A DNA stretch of 64,000 nt from Actinokineospora baliensis (GTDB taxonomy: Bacteria > Actinomycetota > Actinomycetes > Mycobacteriales > Pseudonocardiaceae): positions 3,754,501 through 3,818,500 of the forward strand of contig NZ_JAFBCK010000001.1 in the NCBI RefSeq assembly GCF_016907695.1. Direction: 5' to 3'. Shown one piece after another: positions 8,868-18,828 of this stretch. Numbering within the stretch: the first letter of the stretch is position 1; each line of letters starts with the position of its first letter. Under the pieces are notes generated by a model. The model saw only the letters and a list, made by a program, of their open reading frames with translations, did not search any database and was not told the DNA's origin. The position numbers and the translations under genes were made by a program.

Positions 8868-10037
8868 GTGGACAACGCCGTGTCCGACACCCTGCCCAGG
8901 ATCGCCCTGCAGCAACCGCCGTGGCCGGACCAGGCGCTGGTGCGGCGGGTGAGAACCGAACTCGCGAGCAGGCCCGGCCTGGTCACCGCCGCCGAGGTCC
9001 GCCGGTTGCGCGAACTGCTCGCCGTCGTCGCCGCGGGCGAGGCCCACGTCGTGCAGGCCGGGGACTGCGCCGAGGACTTCGCCGAGTGCGAACCCGGTTA
9101 CGTGGCGCGCAAAGCCGGTCTGCTCGACCTGCTGGCCGGGACGGTCAAGATGGCCACCAGGTTGCCGGTCGTCCGAATAGGACGGATCGCGGGCCAGTTC
9201 GCCAAGCCCCGGTCCAGCCCGGTCGAGGTGGTCGGTGACCTCGAGCTGCCCGTCTACCGCGGCCACATGGTCAACACCCCCGAACCTGACCCGCACGGCC
9301 GCGTCCCCGACCCCACCCGGCTGCTGCTGGGCTACCGCGCCGCCCACGAGGCCACCCGGCTGCTCGGCTGGGGCGGCGGTGACCGGCACCTCGCCGAACC
9401 GCCGGTCTGGACCAGTCACGAGGCGCTGCTGCTCGACTACGAGCAGCCCATGCTGCGCCCCGACCGCGCGGGCGAGGTCTACCTGTCCTCCACGCACCTG
9501 CCCTGGATCGGCGAACGCACCCGCCAGGTCGACGGCGCGCACGTCGACCTGCTCGCGGGCGTCAGCAACCCGGTGGCGTGCAAGGTCGGACCCACCACGG
9601 CCACCGACGAGCTGCGCACCCTCGTCGAGCGGCTGGACCCGCACCGCGAACCGGGCAGGCTCATCCTCATCTCCCGCATGGGCGCCGACCTCGTGGCCGA
9701 CCGGCTGCCCGCCCTCGTCGCCGCTGTGCGCACCGCCGGGCACCCGGTGATCTGGTTGTGCGACCCGATGCACGGCAACACCGCGCGCACCCCGGAGGGC
9801 CTCAAGACCCGCTACGTCGAGACCGTCGTCGCCGAGATCACCCGGTTCCAGGCCGCGGTGCGCGGTGCTGGCGGGGTCGCGGGTGGTCTCCACCTGGAGA
9901 CGACCCCTGACGACGTCACCGAGTGCGCGCCGGACCCGGCGCACGCCGATCACGTCGCCGACAAGTACACCAGCTTCTGCGACCCGCGCCTCAACCCGGT
10001 CCAGGCGATCACCGCCGTGGCCGCCTGGAGCGCCTGA
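8868..10037 (+). CDS. phzC: Class II DAHP synthase, PhzC-type
   Basis: PhzC condenses phosphoenolpyruvate and erythrose 4-phosphate to DAHP, feeding extra shikimate flux to chorismate for a secondary pathway. The 389-residue product is a plant-like (class II) enzyme of the shorter PhzC length. It shows the metal-site region QAGDCAEDF, RIGRIAGQFAKPRSSP, CKVGPTT, ISRMGAD and WLCDPMHGNT, and a C-terminal ETTPDDVTEC stretch. An in-frame frame extends upstream to 8604, but the GTG at 8868 has GGAG five bases before it and matches the family start. It leads phzD and phzE. The short form lacks the long N-terminal regulatory part of primary-metabolism homologues, which fits feedback release. Confidence 0.93.
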   Translation: MDNAVSDTLPRIALQQPPWPDQALVRRVRTELASRPGLVTAAEVRRLRELLAVVAAGEAHVVQAGDCAEDFAECEPGYVARKAGLLDLLAGTVKMATRLPVVRIGRIAGQFAKPRSSPVEVVGDLELPVYRGHMVNTPEPDPHGRVPDPTRLLLGYRAAHEATRLLGWGGGDRHLAEPPVWTSHEALLLDYEQPMLRPDRAGEVYLSSTHLPWIGERTRQVDGAHVDLLAGVSNPVACKVGPTTATDELRTLVERLDPHREPGRLILISRMGADLVADRLPALVAAVRTAGHPVIWLCDPMHGNTARTPEGLKTRYVETVVAEITRFQAAVRGAGGVAGGLHLETTPDDVTECAPDPAHADHVADKYTSFCDPRLNPVQAITAVAAWSA

Positions 10038-10067
10038 CCCGCCGAGCCCGCAGACGGAGGACCACGA

Positions 10068-10721
10068 ATGACAGGCATCCCGCCCATCGAGCCCTACCCG
10101 CTGCCCGCGGCGGACGACCTGCCCGCCAACACCGCGGCGTGGGCGGTGGACCCGGCGCGGGCGGTGCTGCTGGTGCACGACATGCAGCGCTACTTCGTCC
10201 GCCCCTTCGCCCATGGCATGCGCGACCGGATCGTCGGCAACATCGCCGGGCTGCGCGAGACCCTCACCGCGGGCGGCGCGCGAGTTGCCTACACCGCCCA
10301 GCCCGGCCGGATGACCGACGAGGAACGCGGTCTGCTCAAGGACTTCTGGGGACCCGGGATGCGTACCAGCCCCGCCGACCGGGAGGTCGTCGACGAGCTC
10401 GCGCCCCGCGATGACGACTGGGTCTTCACGAAGTGGCGCTACAGCGCCTTCTTCCGGTCCGACCTGTTGGCGCGGATGCGCGCGGACAACCGCGACCAGT
10501 TGGTGCTGTGCGGTGTGTACGCGCACGTCGGTGTCCTGGCGACCGCGATCGAGGCCTATACCAACGACATCCGCACGTTCTTGGTCGCTGACGCCATCGG
10601 CGACTTCTCCGAGCGCTACCACCGACTCGCCATCGACTACGCCGCCGAGCGGTGCGCCGTCGTCGCCACCACGGCCGCCGTGCTCGCCCAGGCCGAGAAC
10701 CGGGAGAAGGTGGCACTGTGA
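10068..10721 (+). CDS. phzD: Isochorismatase-family hydrolase PhzD
   Basis: PhzD hydrolyses the vinyl ether of 2-amino-2-deoxyisochorismate to DHHA and pyruvate. The 217-residue product aligns without gaps with the Pseudomonas enzyme as I remember it: D38 in [10 protein letters not shown]122 in TKWRYSAFF, and GVYAHVG where amidohydrolase relatives carry a nucleophilic Cys, as expected for the isochorismatase subgroup. The block [10 protein letters not shown] is also conserved. A GGAGG site precedes the ATG, and the stop overlaps the phzE start (GTGA), implying translational coupling. Substrate assignment is strong because of the phzC and phzE neighbours. Confidence 0.96.
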   Translation: MTGIPPIEPYPLPAADDLPANTAAWAVDPARAVLLVHDMQRYFVRPFAHGMRDRIVGNIAGLRETLTAGGARVAYTAQPGRMTDEERGLLKDFWGPGMRTSPADREVVDELAPRDDDWVFTKWRYSAFFRSDLLARMRADNRDQLVLCGVYAHVGVLATAIEAYTNDIRTFLVADAIGDFSERYHRLAIDYAAERCAVVATTAAVLAQAENREKVAL

Positions 10722-12634
10722 CCGACCTGCTCGACCGGATCCTCGCCGACCCCCAGGTCCCGTTCGCGCTCCTGCACCGCACCGAGTCCGGCCGCGACCG
10801 GGTTGACGTCCTGGCAGGCGCGATCACCGAACTCCGGGAACTGGCCGACCTCCCGCTCCGGGACGGGGCCGTCGCGCTGCCCACCCACGACGTGCTCGCC
10901 GTGGTGCCCTACCGGCAGATCCGCGAGCGCGGGTACGCCCACCGCGACGACCACGAGCCGCTGCTGGCGCTCGAGGTCGCCGATCAGGTCTCGCTCCCGC
11001 TCGACGACGTGCTGTCCCGGTTGCCCGACGTCCCGTTGCGGCTCGACCGGGGCCGGTTCGACACCGACGACGAGACCTACGCCGAGATCGTCCGCCGGGT
11101 GCTCGCCGAGGAGATCGGCACCGGCGAGGGCGCGAACTTCGTCATCCGCCGCTCCTACGTCGCCGAGGTCGTCGGCTACACCCCGGCGTCCGCGCTATCG
11201 CTGTTCCGCCGGTTGCTGCGCGAAGAGACGGGTGCTTACTGGACGTTCGTGGTGCACACCGGTGACAGGGCCTTCGTCGGCGCCACCCCGGAGCGCCACA
11301 TCAGCGTCTCGGGCGGTACCGCGGTGATGAACCCGATCAGCGGCACCTACCGGTACCCGCCAAGCGGCCCCGCGCTGGACGGCGTGATGGAGTTCCTGGC
11401 CGACCGCAAGGAATCCGACGAGCTCTACATGGTGCTCGACGAGGAACTCAAGATGATGGGCCGGGTCTGCGACGACGGCGGCCGCGTGGTCGGGCCGTAC
11501 CTGCGGGAGATGGCCAGGCTCGCGCACACCGAGTACTTCATCGAGGGCACGACCACCCGGGACCCGCGCGACATCCTGCGGGAGACGCTGTTCGCGCCGA
11601 CGGTCACCGGCAGCCCGCTGGAGAGCGCGTGCAAGGTGATCAGCCGCCACGAGCCGACCCCGCGCGGGTACTACAGCGGGGTGATCGCGCTCATCGGCCG
11701 CGACCGGGGCGGGCGGGTGCTCGACTCGTCGATCCTCATCCGCACCGCGGACATCGACGCGCGCGGTACCGTCCACATCGGAGTCGGTGCGACGCTGGTC
11801 CGGCACTCGGACCCGATCGCGGAGGTCGCGGAGACGCGGGCGAAGGCGGCGGGATTGCTGGCCGCGCTCGGTTCCGAGGACCGGCGCGGGTTCGCCGAGC
11901 ACCCCGACGTGCGCGCCGCGCTGTCGGGCCGCAACGACGGCATCGCCGACTTCTGGCTCTCGGCCGACCGGGTCCACCGGGCAGCCGACCCGGAGTTGGC
12001 GGGCAGGCGGGTCCTGATCGTGGACGCCGAGGACACCTTCACCTCCATGCTGGCCCACCAGTTGCGGGCGCTGGGGTTGCAGGTCGTGGTCCGCCGCTTC
12101 GACGAGCCCTACGACCAGGACGGGTACGACTTCGTGCTGCTCGGCCCCGGCCCTGGCGACCCGCGTGAAGCCGGGCACCCGAAGATCGCGCACTTGCGTG
12201 CGGCGGTGGACTCGTTGCTCGCCGGTGCGGTGCCGTTCTTCGCGGTGTGCTTGAGCCACCAGGTCCTCAGCGCGCGGCTGGGCCTGGACCTGGTGCGCAG
12301 GGAGGTCCCCAACCAGGGCACCCAGTTGCCGATCGACCTGTTCGGCACCGCCCGCCGCGTCGGGTTCTACAACACCTTCGCCGCCGTCAGCGCCGAGGAC
12401 GTGGTGCACCACCCCGGTTTCGGCGCGGTCGAGATCAGCCGCGACCCGGCGACCGGCCAGGTGCACGCCTTGCGCGGTGGGCACTTCGCGTCCATCCAGT
12501 TCCACGCCGAGTCGGTGCTCACCCAGGACGGCCCGGCCATCCTCGGCGGGCTGCTCGCCGGGCTCAGCGCGACCGCACCGATGCCCCGGGCGAGCACCGA
12601 GTCCTTTCCCCGACCGGCGAGCGCGCTGCGCTGA
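10718..12634 (+). CDS. phzE: 2-amino-2-deoxyisochorismate synthase PhzE
   Basis: PhzE converts chorismate and glutamine-derived ammonia to 2-amino-2-deoxyisochorismate. It is a 638-residue fusion of an anthranilate-synthase-I-like chorismate-binding domain (about residues 1-400; [16 protein letters not shown] and the [16 protein letters not shown] stretch) and a class I glutamine amidotransferase domain (about 440-620; nucleophile Cys near residue 511 in FAVCLSHQ, with HAES near the end). The domain order and length are those of PhzE rather than TrpE-TrpG. The GTG start at 10718 overlaps the phzD stop. A hairpin follows the stop, so phzC-D-E looks like a complete transcription unit. Confidence 0.95.
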   Translation: MTDLLDRILADPQVPFALLHRTESGRDRVDVLAGAITELRELADLPLRDGAVALPTHDVLAVVPYRQIRERGYAHRDDHEPLLALEVADQVSLPLDDVLSRLPDVPLRLDRGRFDTDDETYAEIVRRVLAEEIGTGEGANFVIRRSYVAEVVGYTPASALSLFRRLLREETGAYWTFVVHTGDRAFVGATPERHISVSGGTAVMNPISGTYRYPPSGPALDGVMEFLADRKESDELYMVLDEELKMMGRVCDDGGRVVGPYLREMARLAHTEYFIEGTTTRDPRDILRETLFAPTVTGSPLESACKVISRHEPTPRGYYSGVIALIGRDRGGRVLDSSILIRTADIDARGTVHIGVGATLVRHSDPIAEVAETRAKAAGLLAALGSEDRRGFAEHPDVRAALSGRNDGIADFWLSADRVHRAADPELAGRRVLIVDAEDTFTSMLAHQLRALGLQVVVRRFDEPYDQDGYDFVLLGPGPGDPREAGHPKIAHLRAAVDSLLAGAVPFFAVCLSHQVLSARLGLDLVRREVPNQGTQLPIDLFGTARRVGFYNTFAAVSAEDVVHHPGFGAVEISRDPATGQVHALRGGHFASIQFHAESVLTQDGPAILGGLLAGLSATAPMPRASTESFPRPASALR

Positions 12635-12645
12635 CCCACCGAACG

Positions 12646-12675
12646 GGCTGCCCCCGCTGTCCGGCGGGGGCAGCC
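12646..12675 (+). terminator. Hairpin between phzE and the ABC importer operon
   Basis: A perfect 12-bp stem (12646-12657 with 12664-12675, GGCTGCCCCCGC in the left arm) and six-base loop lie 12 bases after the phzE stop. The next gene begins 20 bases later with its own AGGAG site, so this may terminate or attenuate read-through into the importer genes. Confidence 0.7.
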
Positions 12676-12695
12676 GCCACCACTAGGAGTTCTCG

Positions 12696-13547
12696 ATGCC
12701 CCGATCACCCCTGATCGCAGCCATCGCGGCCGTGTGCCTGCTGGCGAGCGGGTGCGTGACTGTCCGCGCCGCGGCGGTGCCCACGGAACCCGCCGAACCC
12801 GGTGTGACCGTCGGGAGTGGACAGTCGGTGCGCGTGGCGGTGTTCAACAACTACCCGCCCGCCGAGTTCACCGCCAACGGCAAGCTGGCCGGGTGGATGA
12901 TCGAGTTCCTCGACCCCATCGCGCGCGAGACCGGTCTGCGCATGGACATCGTGCCCGTCAACAACTTCAGCACCATCATCCCCGGCCTGCAGAGCGGCCG
13001 TTTCGATATCGCCGCGGCCAACCTCACGGTCTCCGCGGAGCGCGTGAAGATCATCGACATGGTGACGGTGGACGCCGTGGGAACCGGCTTCTCGACCGCC
13101 GCGGGCAGTGGGGTCGCGATCCGCTCCGGGCGTGACGTGTGCGGTCGCGCGGTCGCGGCGCTGGCGGGTTCGGTGTACGAGCCGCAGTTGCGCGCGATCA
13201 ACGACGAGTGCGCCGCCGCCGGGCTACCACCCGCCCGCACCAGCCTCTACCCGGACAGCAGCGCCGCCGTGCTGGCTGCGGGCACCCGGCGCGCCGACGT
13301 GTTCATGGGCTCGTACTCCGAGGTCGTGCACTCGGCGCGGGAATCCGGGCAGCTGACCGTGCAGGACTACCAGTTCGCCCGGCTGCCGGAGGCGATCGGC
13401 TTCCCGAAGGGGTCGCCGCACACGGAGAAGGTGCGGGCCGCGGTGAACAAGCTGATCGCGGGCGGGCAGTACCGGTCGGTGCTGCACAAGTGGGGGATGG
13501 CCGACATCGCGATCACGGAGTCCCAGCTCAACCCGGAGGTCCGATGA
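12696..13547 (+). CDS. Amino-acid-type ABC transporter substrate-binding lipoprotein
   Basis: A 283-residue family 3 solute-binding protein that would capture a polar amino acid or related small molecule at the cell surface. A lipobox (LLASGC, Cys near residue 20) marks it as a lipoprotein. Typical SBP features are VRVAVFNNYPPAEF, GWMIEFLDPIA, a GRFDIAAANLTVSAER ligand-site stretch, and a C-terminal lobe ending with KWGMADIAI. The stop overlaps the permease start (ATGA). Its position directly after phzE suggests co-regulation, but the substrate cannot be read from sequence. Confidence 0.88.
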   Translation: MPRSPLIAAIAAVCLLASGCVTVRAAAVPTEPAEPGVTVGSGQSVRVAVFNNYPPAEFTANGKLAGWMIEFLDPIARETGLRMDIVPVNNFSTIIPGLQSGRFDIAAANLTVSAERVKIIDMVTVDAVGTGFSTAAGSGVAIRSGRDVCGRAVAALAGSVYEPQLRAINDECAAAGLPPARTSLYPDSSAAVLAAGTRRADVFMGSYSEVVHSARESGQLTVQDYQFARLPEAIGFPKGSPHTEKVRAAVNKLIAGGQYRSVLHKWGMADIAITESQLNPEVR

Positions 13548-14422
13548 GCACCGAGGCCCCGACCGCCGCACCGCGCACCCCCCGCCGGGTCGACACCCGC
13601 AAGCGGGTCAAGGCACCGCTGCACCTCGGCTGGTGGATCGGTACCGCCGTCGTCGGGCTCACGGTGCTCAACATGGGCAACGTCGTCGTGCGCAGCCCGA
13701 ACCTGGACTGGTCGGTGGTGGGGGAGTACTTCCTGTCCACCGAAGTCCTCTTCGGACTCCTGCGCACCGTCGAGCTCACCGCGATCGCGATGGCCCTGGG
13801 CATCGCGGGCGGTCTGCTGCTGGCGATCATGCGGCTCTCACCTGTTCCGGTCGTTTCGTGGGCCGCCAAGGGTTACGTCTGGTTCTTCCGCGGCACACCG
13901 CTGCTGGTGCACATCCTGTTCTGGTACAACCTTGCCGCTCTGGTGCCCGCGGTCGCGCTGGAGATCCCCTTCGGCCCAACGCTGTTCGAGGCCAACACCA
14001 ACGACCTCATCACCCCGTTCCTCGCGGCCGTGATCGCGTTGAGCCTCAACGAAGCCGCCTACATGGCCGAGGTCGTGCGCGGTGGCCTGCTCTCGGTCGA
14101 CCCCGGGCAACGGGAAGCAGCGAAAGCACTGGGCATGACCCACCGGCAGACCCTGCGCAGGGTCGTCGTCCCGCAGGCGCTGCGGGTGATCATCCCGCCC
14201 ACCGGCAACCAGGTCATCAGCATGCTCAAGGCATCGGCCCTGGTCAGCGTCACCTCCACACCGGAGCTGCTGTACTCGGTGCAGGTCATCTACAACAACA
14301 ACTTCAAGACCATCCCGCTGCTGGTGGTCGCCAGCGCCTGGTACCTCGTCGTCACCAGCCTGCTCTACGTCCTGCAGCACTACCTGGAGCGCCGCTACTC
14401 GCGAGGTGATCGCCGTGGCTGA
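13544..14422 (+). CDS. Amino-acid-type ABC transporter permease
   Basis: A 292-residue inner-membrane permease of the His/Glu/Gln uptake family. After a basic cytoplasmic N-terminus of about 35 residues there are five or six hydrophobic segments. The EAA loop is clear in the LSVDPGQREAAKALGM stretch, which docks the ATPase. The ATG start overlaps the binding-protein stop and the 3' end overlaps the ATPase gene by eight bases, so all three subunits are coupled. With a single permease gene the channel is probably a homodimer. Confidence 0.9.
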   Translation: MSTEAPTAAPRTPRRVDTRKRVKAPLHLGWWIGTAVVGLTVLNMGNVVVRSPNLDWSVVGEYFLSTEVLFGLLRTVELTAIAMALGIAGGLLLAIMRLSPVPVVSWAAKGYVWFFRGTPLLVHILFWYNLAALVPAVALEIPFGPTLFEANTNDLITPFLAAVIALSLNEAAYMAEVVRGGLLSVDPGQREAAKALGMTHRQTLRRVVVPQALRVIIPPTGNQVISMLKASALVSVTSTPELLYSVQVIYNNNFKTIPLLVVASAWYLVVTSLLYVLQHYLERRYSRGDRRG

Positions 14423-15179
14423 GACCGTGCTGAGCCTGCGCGACGTGCACAAGAGCTTCGGCCACCGAGAGGTGTTGCGCGGCATCGACCTCGACATCGC
14501 CGAGGGCGAGGTCGTGTGCCTGCTCGGTCCGTCCGGATCGGGCAAGAGCACGCTGCTGCGCACCATCAACCACCTCGAACCCCTCGACCGCGGCGCGATC
14601 TTCCTGCGCGACGAGCTCATCGGCTACCGGGAGCACAGGGGCAGGCTCGTCGAACTCGACGACAGGGCGCTGTCGCGGCAGCGGGCCTGGTTCGGCATGG
14701 TCTTCCAGGGTTTCAACCTGTTCCCGCACATGACCGCGCTGGACAACGTCGTCGAGGCGCCCGTCCTGGTCAAGCGCGAGGACCCAGCGCACGCCCGCGC
14801 CAGGGGCCGCGAGCTGCTCGCCTCCGTCGGACTCGCCGACCGCGTCGACGCCTACCCCCGTCAACTCTCCGGCGGCCAGCAGCAGCGGGTCGCGATCGCG
14901 CGGGCCCTGGCCATGTCGCCCGAGGTGCTGCTGTTCGACGAGCCGACCTCCGCGCTGGACCCGGAACTGGTCGGCGAGGTGCTCGACGTCATGCGCGGGC
15001 TCGCCGCCACCGGGATGACCATGCTGGTGGTCACCCACGAGATCGGCTTCGCCAGGGAGGTCGCCGACCGCGTGGTGTTCCTCGACGGCGGCGTGGTGGT
15101 CGAACAGGGCGCCGCCGCCGAGGTGCTGACCAACCCCCGGCGGCAGCGGACCAGGCAGTTCCTCACCCATGTCCGGTGA
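14415..15179 (+). CDS. Amino-acid-type ABC transporter ATP-binding protein
   Basis: A 254-residue ATPase that drives the importer. It has Walker A GPSGSGKST, a Q-loop in MVFQGFNLFPHMT, signature LSGGQQQR, Walker B VLLFDEPTSALD and H-loop VVTHE. The GTG at 14415 is preferred over the one at 14406 because a GAGG site at 14403-14406 gives eight bases of spacing, whereas it would overlap the earlier codon. An insertion after the Q-loop region (EHRGRLVELDD) is slightly longer than usual. It ends four bases from the convergent PucR-type regulator gene. Confidence 0.92.
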   Translation: MAETVLSLRDVHKSFGHREVLRGIDLDIAEGEVVCLLGPSGSGKSTLLRTINHLEPLDRGAIFLRDELIGYREHRGRLVELDDRALSRQRAWFGMVFQGFNLFPHMTALDNVVEAPVLVKREDPAHARARGRELLASVGLADRVDAYPRQLSGGQQQRVAIARALAMSPEVLLFDEPTSALDPELVGEVLDVMRGLAATGMTMLVVTHEIGFAREVADRVVFLDGGVVVEQGAAAEVLTNPRRQRTRQFLTHVR

Positions 15180-15183
15180 GCCG

Positions 15184-17169
15184 CTAGTGGGCCTCGGCCC
15201 CCTCGCCGAGCAGTCCGCGGACCAGCAGCAGCCGCAGCGCGAGCTGGATCTCCAACGCCCGCGCCGGTTTCTGCCAGTCCGCCCCCAGCAGCTCCTTCAC
15301 CCGGTCCAACCGGCGGGTCACCGTGTTGGTGTGCACGTGCAGCCGTTCCGCGGCGTAGGTCGGGCTCGCGCCCGCCTCGAAGTACGCCTGCAACGTGGGC
15401 ACCAGGTCGGTGAACCGCTCCTTGTCGTAGCCGAGCACCGGGCCGATCACCTGCTCGATGAACCCGCCGACGTCCTGGTTGCTCGACACCAGCGACCCGA
15501 CGAACCCCAGTTCCCGCACCGACGCGGCGCCCCCGCTGACCCCCAGCGCCACCACCGCGTCCAGGCAGCGGATCGCCTCCCGGTAGCCCGAGGGCACCGA
15601 CTCGGCCCCCGACAGCGGACCGGCCGCCCCCACCGAGATCGGCGTGCCGAGCGCCTCGGCCATCGCCGAGGACACCTCCCTGGCCAGCGCGCCCGCGTCA
15701 CCGCCGGGCAGCAGCAGGATCAGGTGGCTGTCGCGGAAGCTGCGCAGCCCACCCCGGCGCCGCGCGTACCCCGCCGCCCACGCGTTGGCCCGGCAGTGCA
15801 GCGCGGCCGCGGGCTTGGCCACCACCATCAGGTACGGCCCGGACAGGTCCAACCCGATCCGGCGCGCCCGCTCGGCCAGCTGCTTGGGCAGGTGCTGCTC
15901 GTCGCTGAGCGCGTCGTCGAGCAGCTTGTCCCGCACCTCGCTGTCGAGCCCGGCGGCGACCTTGTCCTGCCGGATGAACAGCACGGCCATCCGCGCGAAC
16001 AGCCGCAGCTGCGAGCGCCGCGCGGGTTCCAGCTCCCCGGGCACCCGCAGCACCAGCGCGCCGAGGTAGTCCTTGCCCCGGCACAGCGGCGCCACCCACC
16101 CGCCGTCCCCGGTCAGCACCGGCTCCCCGCTGACCATGTCCGGCGCGGACGCCAGCGCCGCGGAATCGTCCCCGCCGACCGGCTCACCCGCGGTCACCAG
16201 CACGTCGCCGCCGGAGTTGTAGACCGACACCCGCCCGCCCAGCGAGGTGGCGGCGAACGCGGCCATCGCGGGCAGGTCGGCGTCGGCCAGCAGCATGTCC
16301 ACCAGCCGCGACTGCAGGTCGCAGTACTCGGTGAAGCCCGCGGCGGTCGTCGCGACCTGGGCCAGCCGGTCCTCCAGGGCCGCGGTGCGCTCGGCGGCGG
16401 CCAGCCGCTGGCGGGTGGACTCCAGGTAGGCGCCCGCCAGGATCCCCAGCGACCCGATCAGCGAGCGCTCGTCGGCGGTGAAGTGGTGCACCTTGCGGCT
16501 GGCGACGTAGAGCATGCCGCTGGGTGGGTACCTGGTCCGCTGGTGCGCCCGCTCGCCCCAGTGCGTCGGCTCGTCGCCCAGCGGCACCGCGATCATCGCG
16601 TGCATGCCCTCGACCCTGGCGACCTCCTCGAACGCCGAGTTCAGCGTGATCCGCTCGTCGGTGAGCAGGTCGTGCGTGGCGAACGGCGCGGTACGGGCCT
16701 GACCGGCGGCGGTGATGCCGTCGTCGGCCGGTAATCGCAGGCCGACCCCGAGCCCGGAGGTGTGCCCGTCGGCGGCCAGCACCTGGATGTGGCCGCCGTC
16801 GGCCTCCAGCAGCGCGACGTAGGCCATGTCCATGCCCAACAGGTGCCGCGCGCGCCTGGCCACGGCGTGCAGCAGGCTCGCGGTCGACTCGTGCGGCACC
16901 GCGAGCTCGCGGGCCGCGTCGACCAGGGCGGCCAACCCGGCCTCCCGGCCCCGGCCGCGCTGGATCTGCGCGTGCACCCGCATCGCCCGCCACACCGCGG
17001 CCTTCATGTCGACCGCGCTCGGGGCTACCGCCCGACCCGCCGCGGCACCCGCTCGATCATCGAGCAACCGCTCGAACACGTCCACCGGGGCGCCACTGGC
17101 CAGCAATTCCAATAACTCGTCAATGCCACCGCTGACTGCCAGTTGCGGGGACACAAAAGGGCCCATCAT
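15184..17169 (-). CDS. GAF-domain PucR/CdaR-family transcriptional regulator
   Basis: A 661-residue regulator. The first 110 residues are helical. A GAF sensor domain follows (about 120-290, including LLGMDMAYVALLE and FEEVARVEGMHAMIAVPLG), then a helix and a second sensor-like region, a GGDEF-like CdaR middle domain, and a C-terminal PucR helix-turn-helix with AERLHVHTNTVTRRLDRV. Such proteins sense a small molecule and activate adjacent catabolic or specialised genes. The reading frame extends upstream into a hairpin, so I chose the ATG at 17169 (a second ATG follows at once); the start is uncertain within 30 residues. Adjacent genes are the importer and the MFS exporter. Confidence 0.85.
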   Translation of the reverse strand: MMGPFVSPQLAVSGGIDELLELLASGAPVDVFERLLDDRAGAAAGRAVAPSAVDMKAAVWRAMRVHAQIQRGRGREAGLAALVDAARELAVPHESTASLLHAVARRARHLLGMDMAYVALLEADGGHIQVLAADGHTSGLGVGLRLPADDGITAAGQARTAPFATHDLLTDERITLNSAFEEVARVEGMHAMIAVPLGDEPTHWGERAHQRTRYPPSGMLYVASRKVHHFTADERSLIGSLGILAGAYLESTRQRLAAAERTAALEDRLAQVATTAAGFTEYCDLQSRLVDMLLADADLPAMAAFAATSLGGRVSVYNSGGDVLVTAGEPVGGDDSAALASAPDMVSGEPVLTGDGGWVAPLCRGKDYLGALVLRVPGELEPARRSQLRLFARMAVLFIRQDKVAAGLDSEVRDKLLDDALSDEQHLPKQLAERARRIGLDLSGPYLMVVAKPAAALHCRANAWAAGYARRRGGLRSFRDSHLILLLPGGDAGALAREVSSAMAEALGTPISVGAAGPLSGAESVPSGYREAIRCLDAVVALGVSGGAASVRELGFVGSLVSSNQDVGGFIEQVIGPVLGYDKERFTDLVPTLQAYFEAGASPTYAAERLHVHTNTVTRRLDRVKELLGADWQKPARALEIQLALRLLLVRGLLGEGAEAH

Positions 17170-17326
17170 TAGGTCACCGCCCGCATAGAGTCCATAGCGG
17201 TCACCCGTTTGAACTATCACGTTCGTCGGATGCCCGCGGTGCTTGCCCACTGTTCCTGTTTGGTCATCCTCAGCGTATCGAAAATGTCCGGTCTTGGTCC
17301 GGTGACGCCGGTGGGCGCGGGTACCC

Positions 17327-17359
17327 GTGAGTGGGCGGGGGTGGCCCCCGCCCACTCAC
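17327..17359 (-). terminator. Terminator hairpin after the MFS gene
   Basis: Left arm 17327-17341 (GTGAGTGGGCGGGGG) and right arm 17345-17359 are exact complements with a three-base loop. It lies about 27 bases past the MFS stop on the minus strand, separating that gene from the PucR-type regulator. Confidence 0.75.
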
Positions 17360-17385
17360 CGAACAATTCCCGCAGCCTGGCGAAA

Positions 17386-18828
17386 CTACGCCCGTTCGTC
17401 CGCGGTGGTTTTCCGGCGCAGGCCCTGGGCGAGCAGCGTGAGCACCGCGAAGCCCAGGATCACCCAGACGCCGGGGTAGAGATCACCCAGCTGGACGGCT
17501 GGCACGATCACCGCGGTCACCACCGCGAGGCCGAACGCGCCACCGACCTGCAGCGAGCTGTTGAGCAACCCGGCGGCCAGGCCCTGCTCCTGGTCGGAGA
17601 CGCCGTTGGTGCCCGAGACCATCAGCGCGGCCAGGCTCAGCGCGAAGCCGAAGCCCCAGATCACCGACACCGGCACCAGCACGGTCCACAGCGCGGGCTC
17701 CGGGCCGATGCGCAGCAGCAGCAGGTAGCACGGGATGAAGGAGATCAGGCCCACCATCAGGACCTTGTTGACCCCGAAGCGCTCCATCAGGTCACCGAGC
17801 TTGGGCCCGATGACCACCACCATCAACCCGGCGGGCAGCAGCACGAAGGACATGTGCCACGGCTCCCAGCCGTTCATGTTCTGCAGGTACAGCGCCAGCA
17901 CGAACTGGAAGGCCATCGCCCCGCCGTAGAGCAGGAAGGAGCTGACGTTGGCGGCGACGATGTTGCGGTCGCGGAAGATGCCCAGCCGGATCAGCGGGTC
18001 GGCGACCCTGCGCTCGATGAGCACGAAGGCGACCAGCAGCGCCGCCGACAGGACGAACCCGCCGATGGAGCGCCAGGACCCGAGGCCGACCTCCGGTGCG
18101 GACACCACGGTGAACACCAGCAGCAGCATGCCGAGCAGCAGCGTCAGCGCACCGCCGATGTCGAGCCTGGCCCGCTCGGTGCGCGGCTCGTCCTTGGGCA
18201 GGAACTTCAGCGCGCCCAGCATCAGCAGCACGGCCACCACGGCGGGCAGCACGAACGTGGTCCGCCAGTTCAGCGCGGCGAGCAGACCGCCGATGAGCAG
18301 GCCGGAGGAGTAGCCGGAGGCCTCGAAGACGTTGAAGATGCCGAACGCCTTGTTGCGCTCCGGCCCCTCGCGGAAGGTCGTGGCCAGCAGCGACATCGCC
18401 GCCGGTGCGGTGAAGCCCGCCGCCATGCCCTTGACGAACCGGGTCACGATGATCAGCAGCGCGTCGTCGGCGAAGGCGCCCAGCAGCGAGATCACCGCGA
18501 ACACCGCCATGCCGACGACGAACACCCGCTTGCGGCCGAACAGGTCCGCGCAGCGGCCGCCCAGCAGCAGGAAGGCGCCGAAGGCCAGGATGTAGGCGCC
18601 GGGCACCCACTGCGCGGTCGCCGCGCTCACCCCGAACGCGGCCTGGATTTCCGGAATGGCCACCGCGATCATCGAGTTCTCGAGCCCGTCGAGCATGATG
18701 GCCCCGCTGAAAATGAACAGCAGGATCCACTGCCGCGCCTTCCAGCGCACGGGGCCACCCGCTGCCGCGGGGCCCGCGACGGCGTCACCGTCCCGTTTCT
18801 GCTCGTCGGGAGTCAAGCTGGTCGACAT
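17386..18828 (-). CDS. MFS multidrug/metabolite exporter (DHA2 type, 14 TM)
   Basis: A 480-residue membrane transporter of the drug:H+ antiporter-2 family. A hydrophilic N-terminus of about 35 residues is followed by roughly 14 hydrophobic segments. Motif A appears as the GGRCADLFGRKR stretch and the motif-C region as GAFLLLGG and later glycine-rich helices; MSLLATTFREGPERNKAFG is typical for actinobacterial members. The ATG at 18828 has an AAGGG site upstream; a longer frame to 18942 lacks one. It is divergent from a MarR regulator across 270 bases, a common arrangement for repressor-controlled efflux. The exported compound could be the product of the nearby pathway (inference). Confidence 0.88.
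   Translation of the reverse strand: MSTSLTPDEQKRDGDAVAGPAAAGGPVRWKARQWILLFIFSGAIMLDGLENSMIAVAIPEIQAAFGVSAATAQWVPGAYILAFGAFLLLGGRCADLFGRKRVFVVGMAVFAVISLLGAFADDALLIIVTRFVKGMAAGFTAPAAMSLLATTFREGPERNKAFGIFNVFEASGYSSGLLIGGLLAALNWRTTFVLPAVVAVLLMLGALKFLPKDEPRTERARLDIGGALTLLLGMLLLVFTVVSAPEVGLGSWRSIGGFVLSAALLVAFVLIERRVADPLIRLGIFRDRNIVAANVSSFLLYGGAMAFQFVLALYLQNMNGWEPWHMSFVLLPAGLMVVVIGPKLGDLMERFGVNKVLMVGLISFIPCYLLLLRIGPEPALWTVLVPVSVIWGFGFALSLAALMVSGTNGVSDQEQGLAAGLLNSSLQVGGAFGLAVVTAVIVPAVQLGDLYPGVWVILGFAVLTLLAQGLRRKTTADERA

Noticed and set aside
8868..15179. Complete phenazine gene cluster
   Set aside because: Only phzC, phzD and phzE are present; no PhzF, PhzA/B or PhzG-like protein lies in the window.
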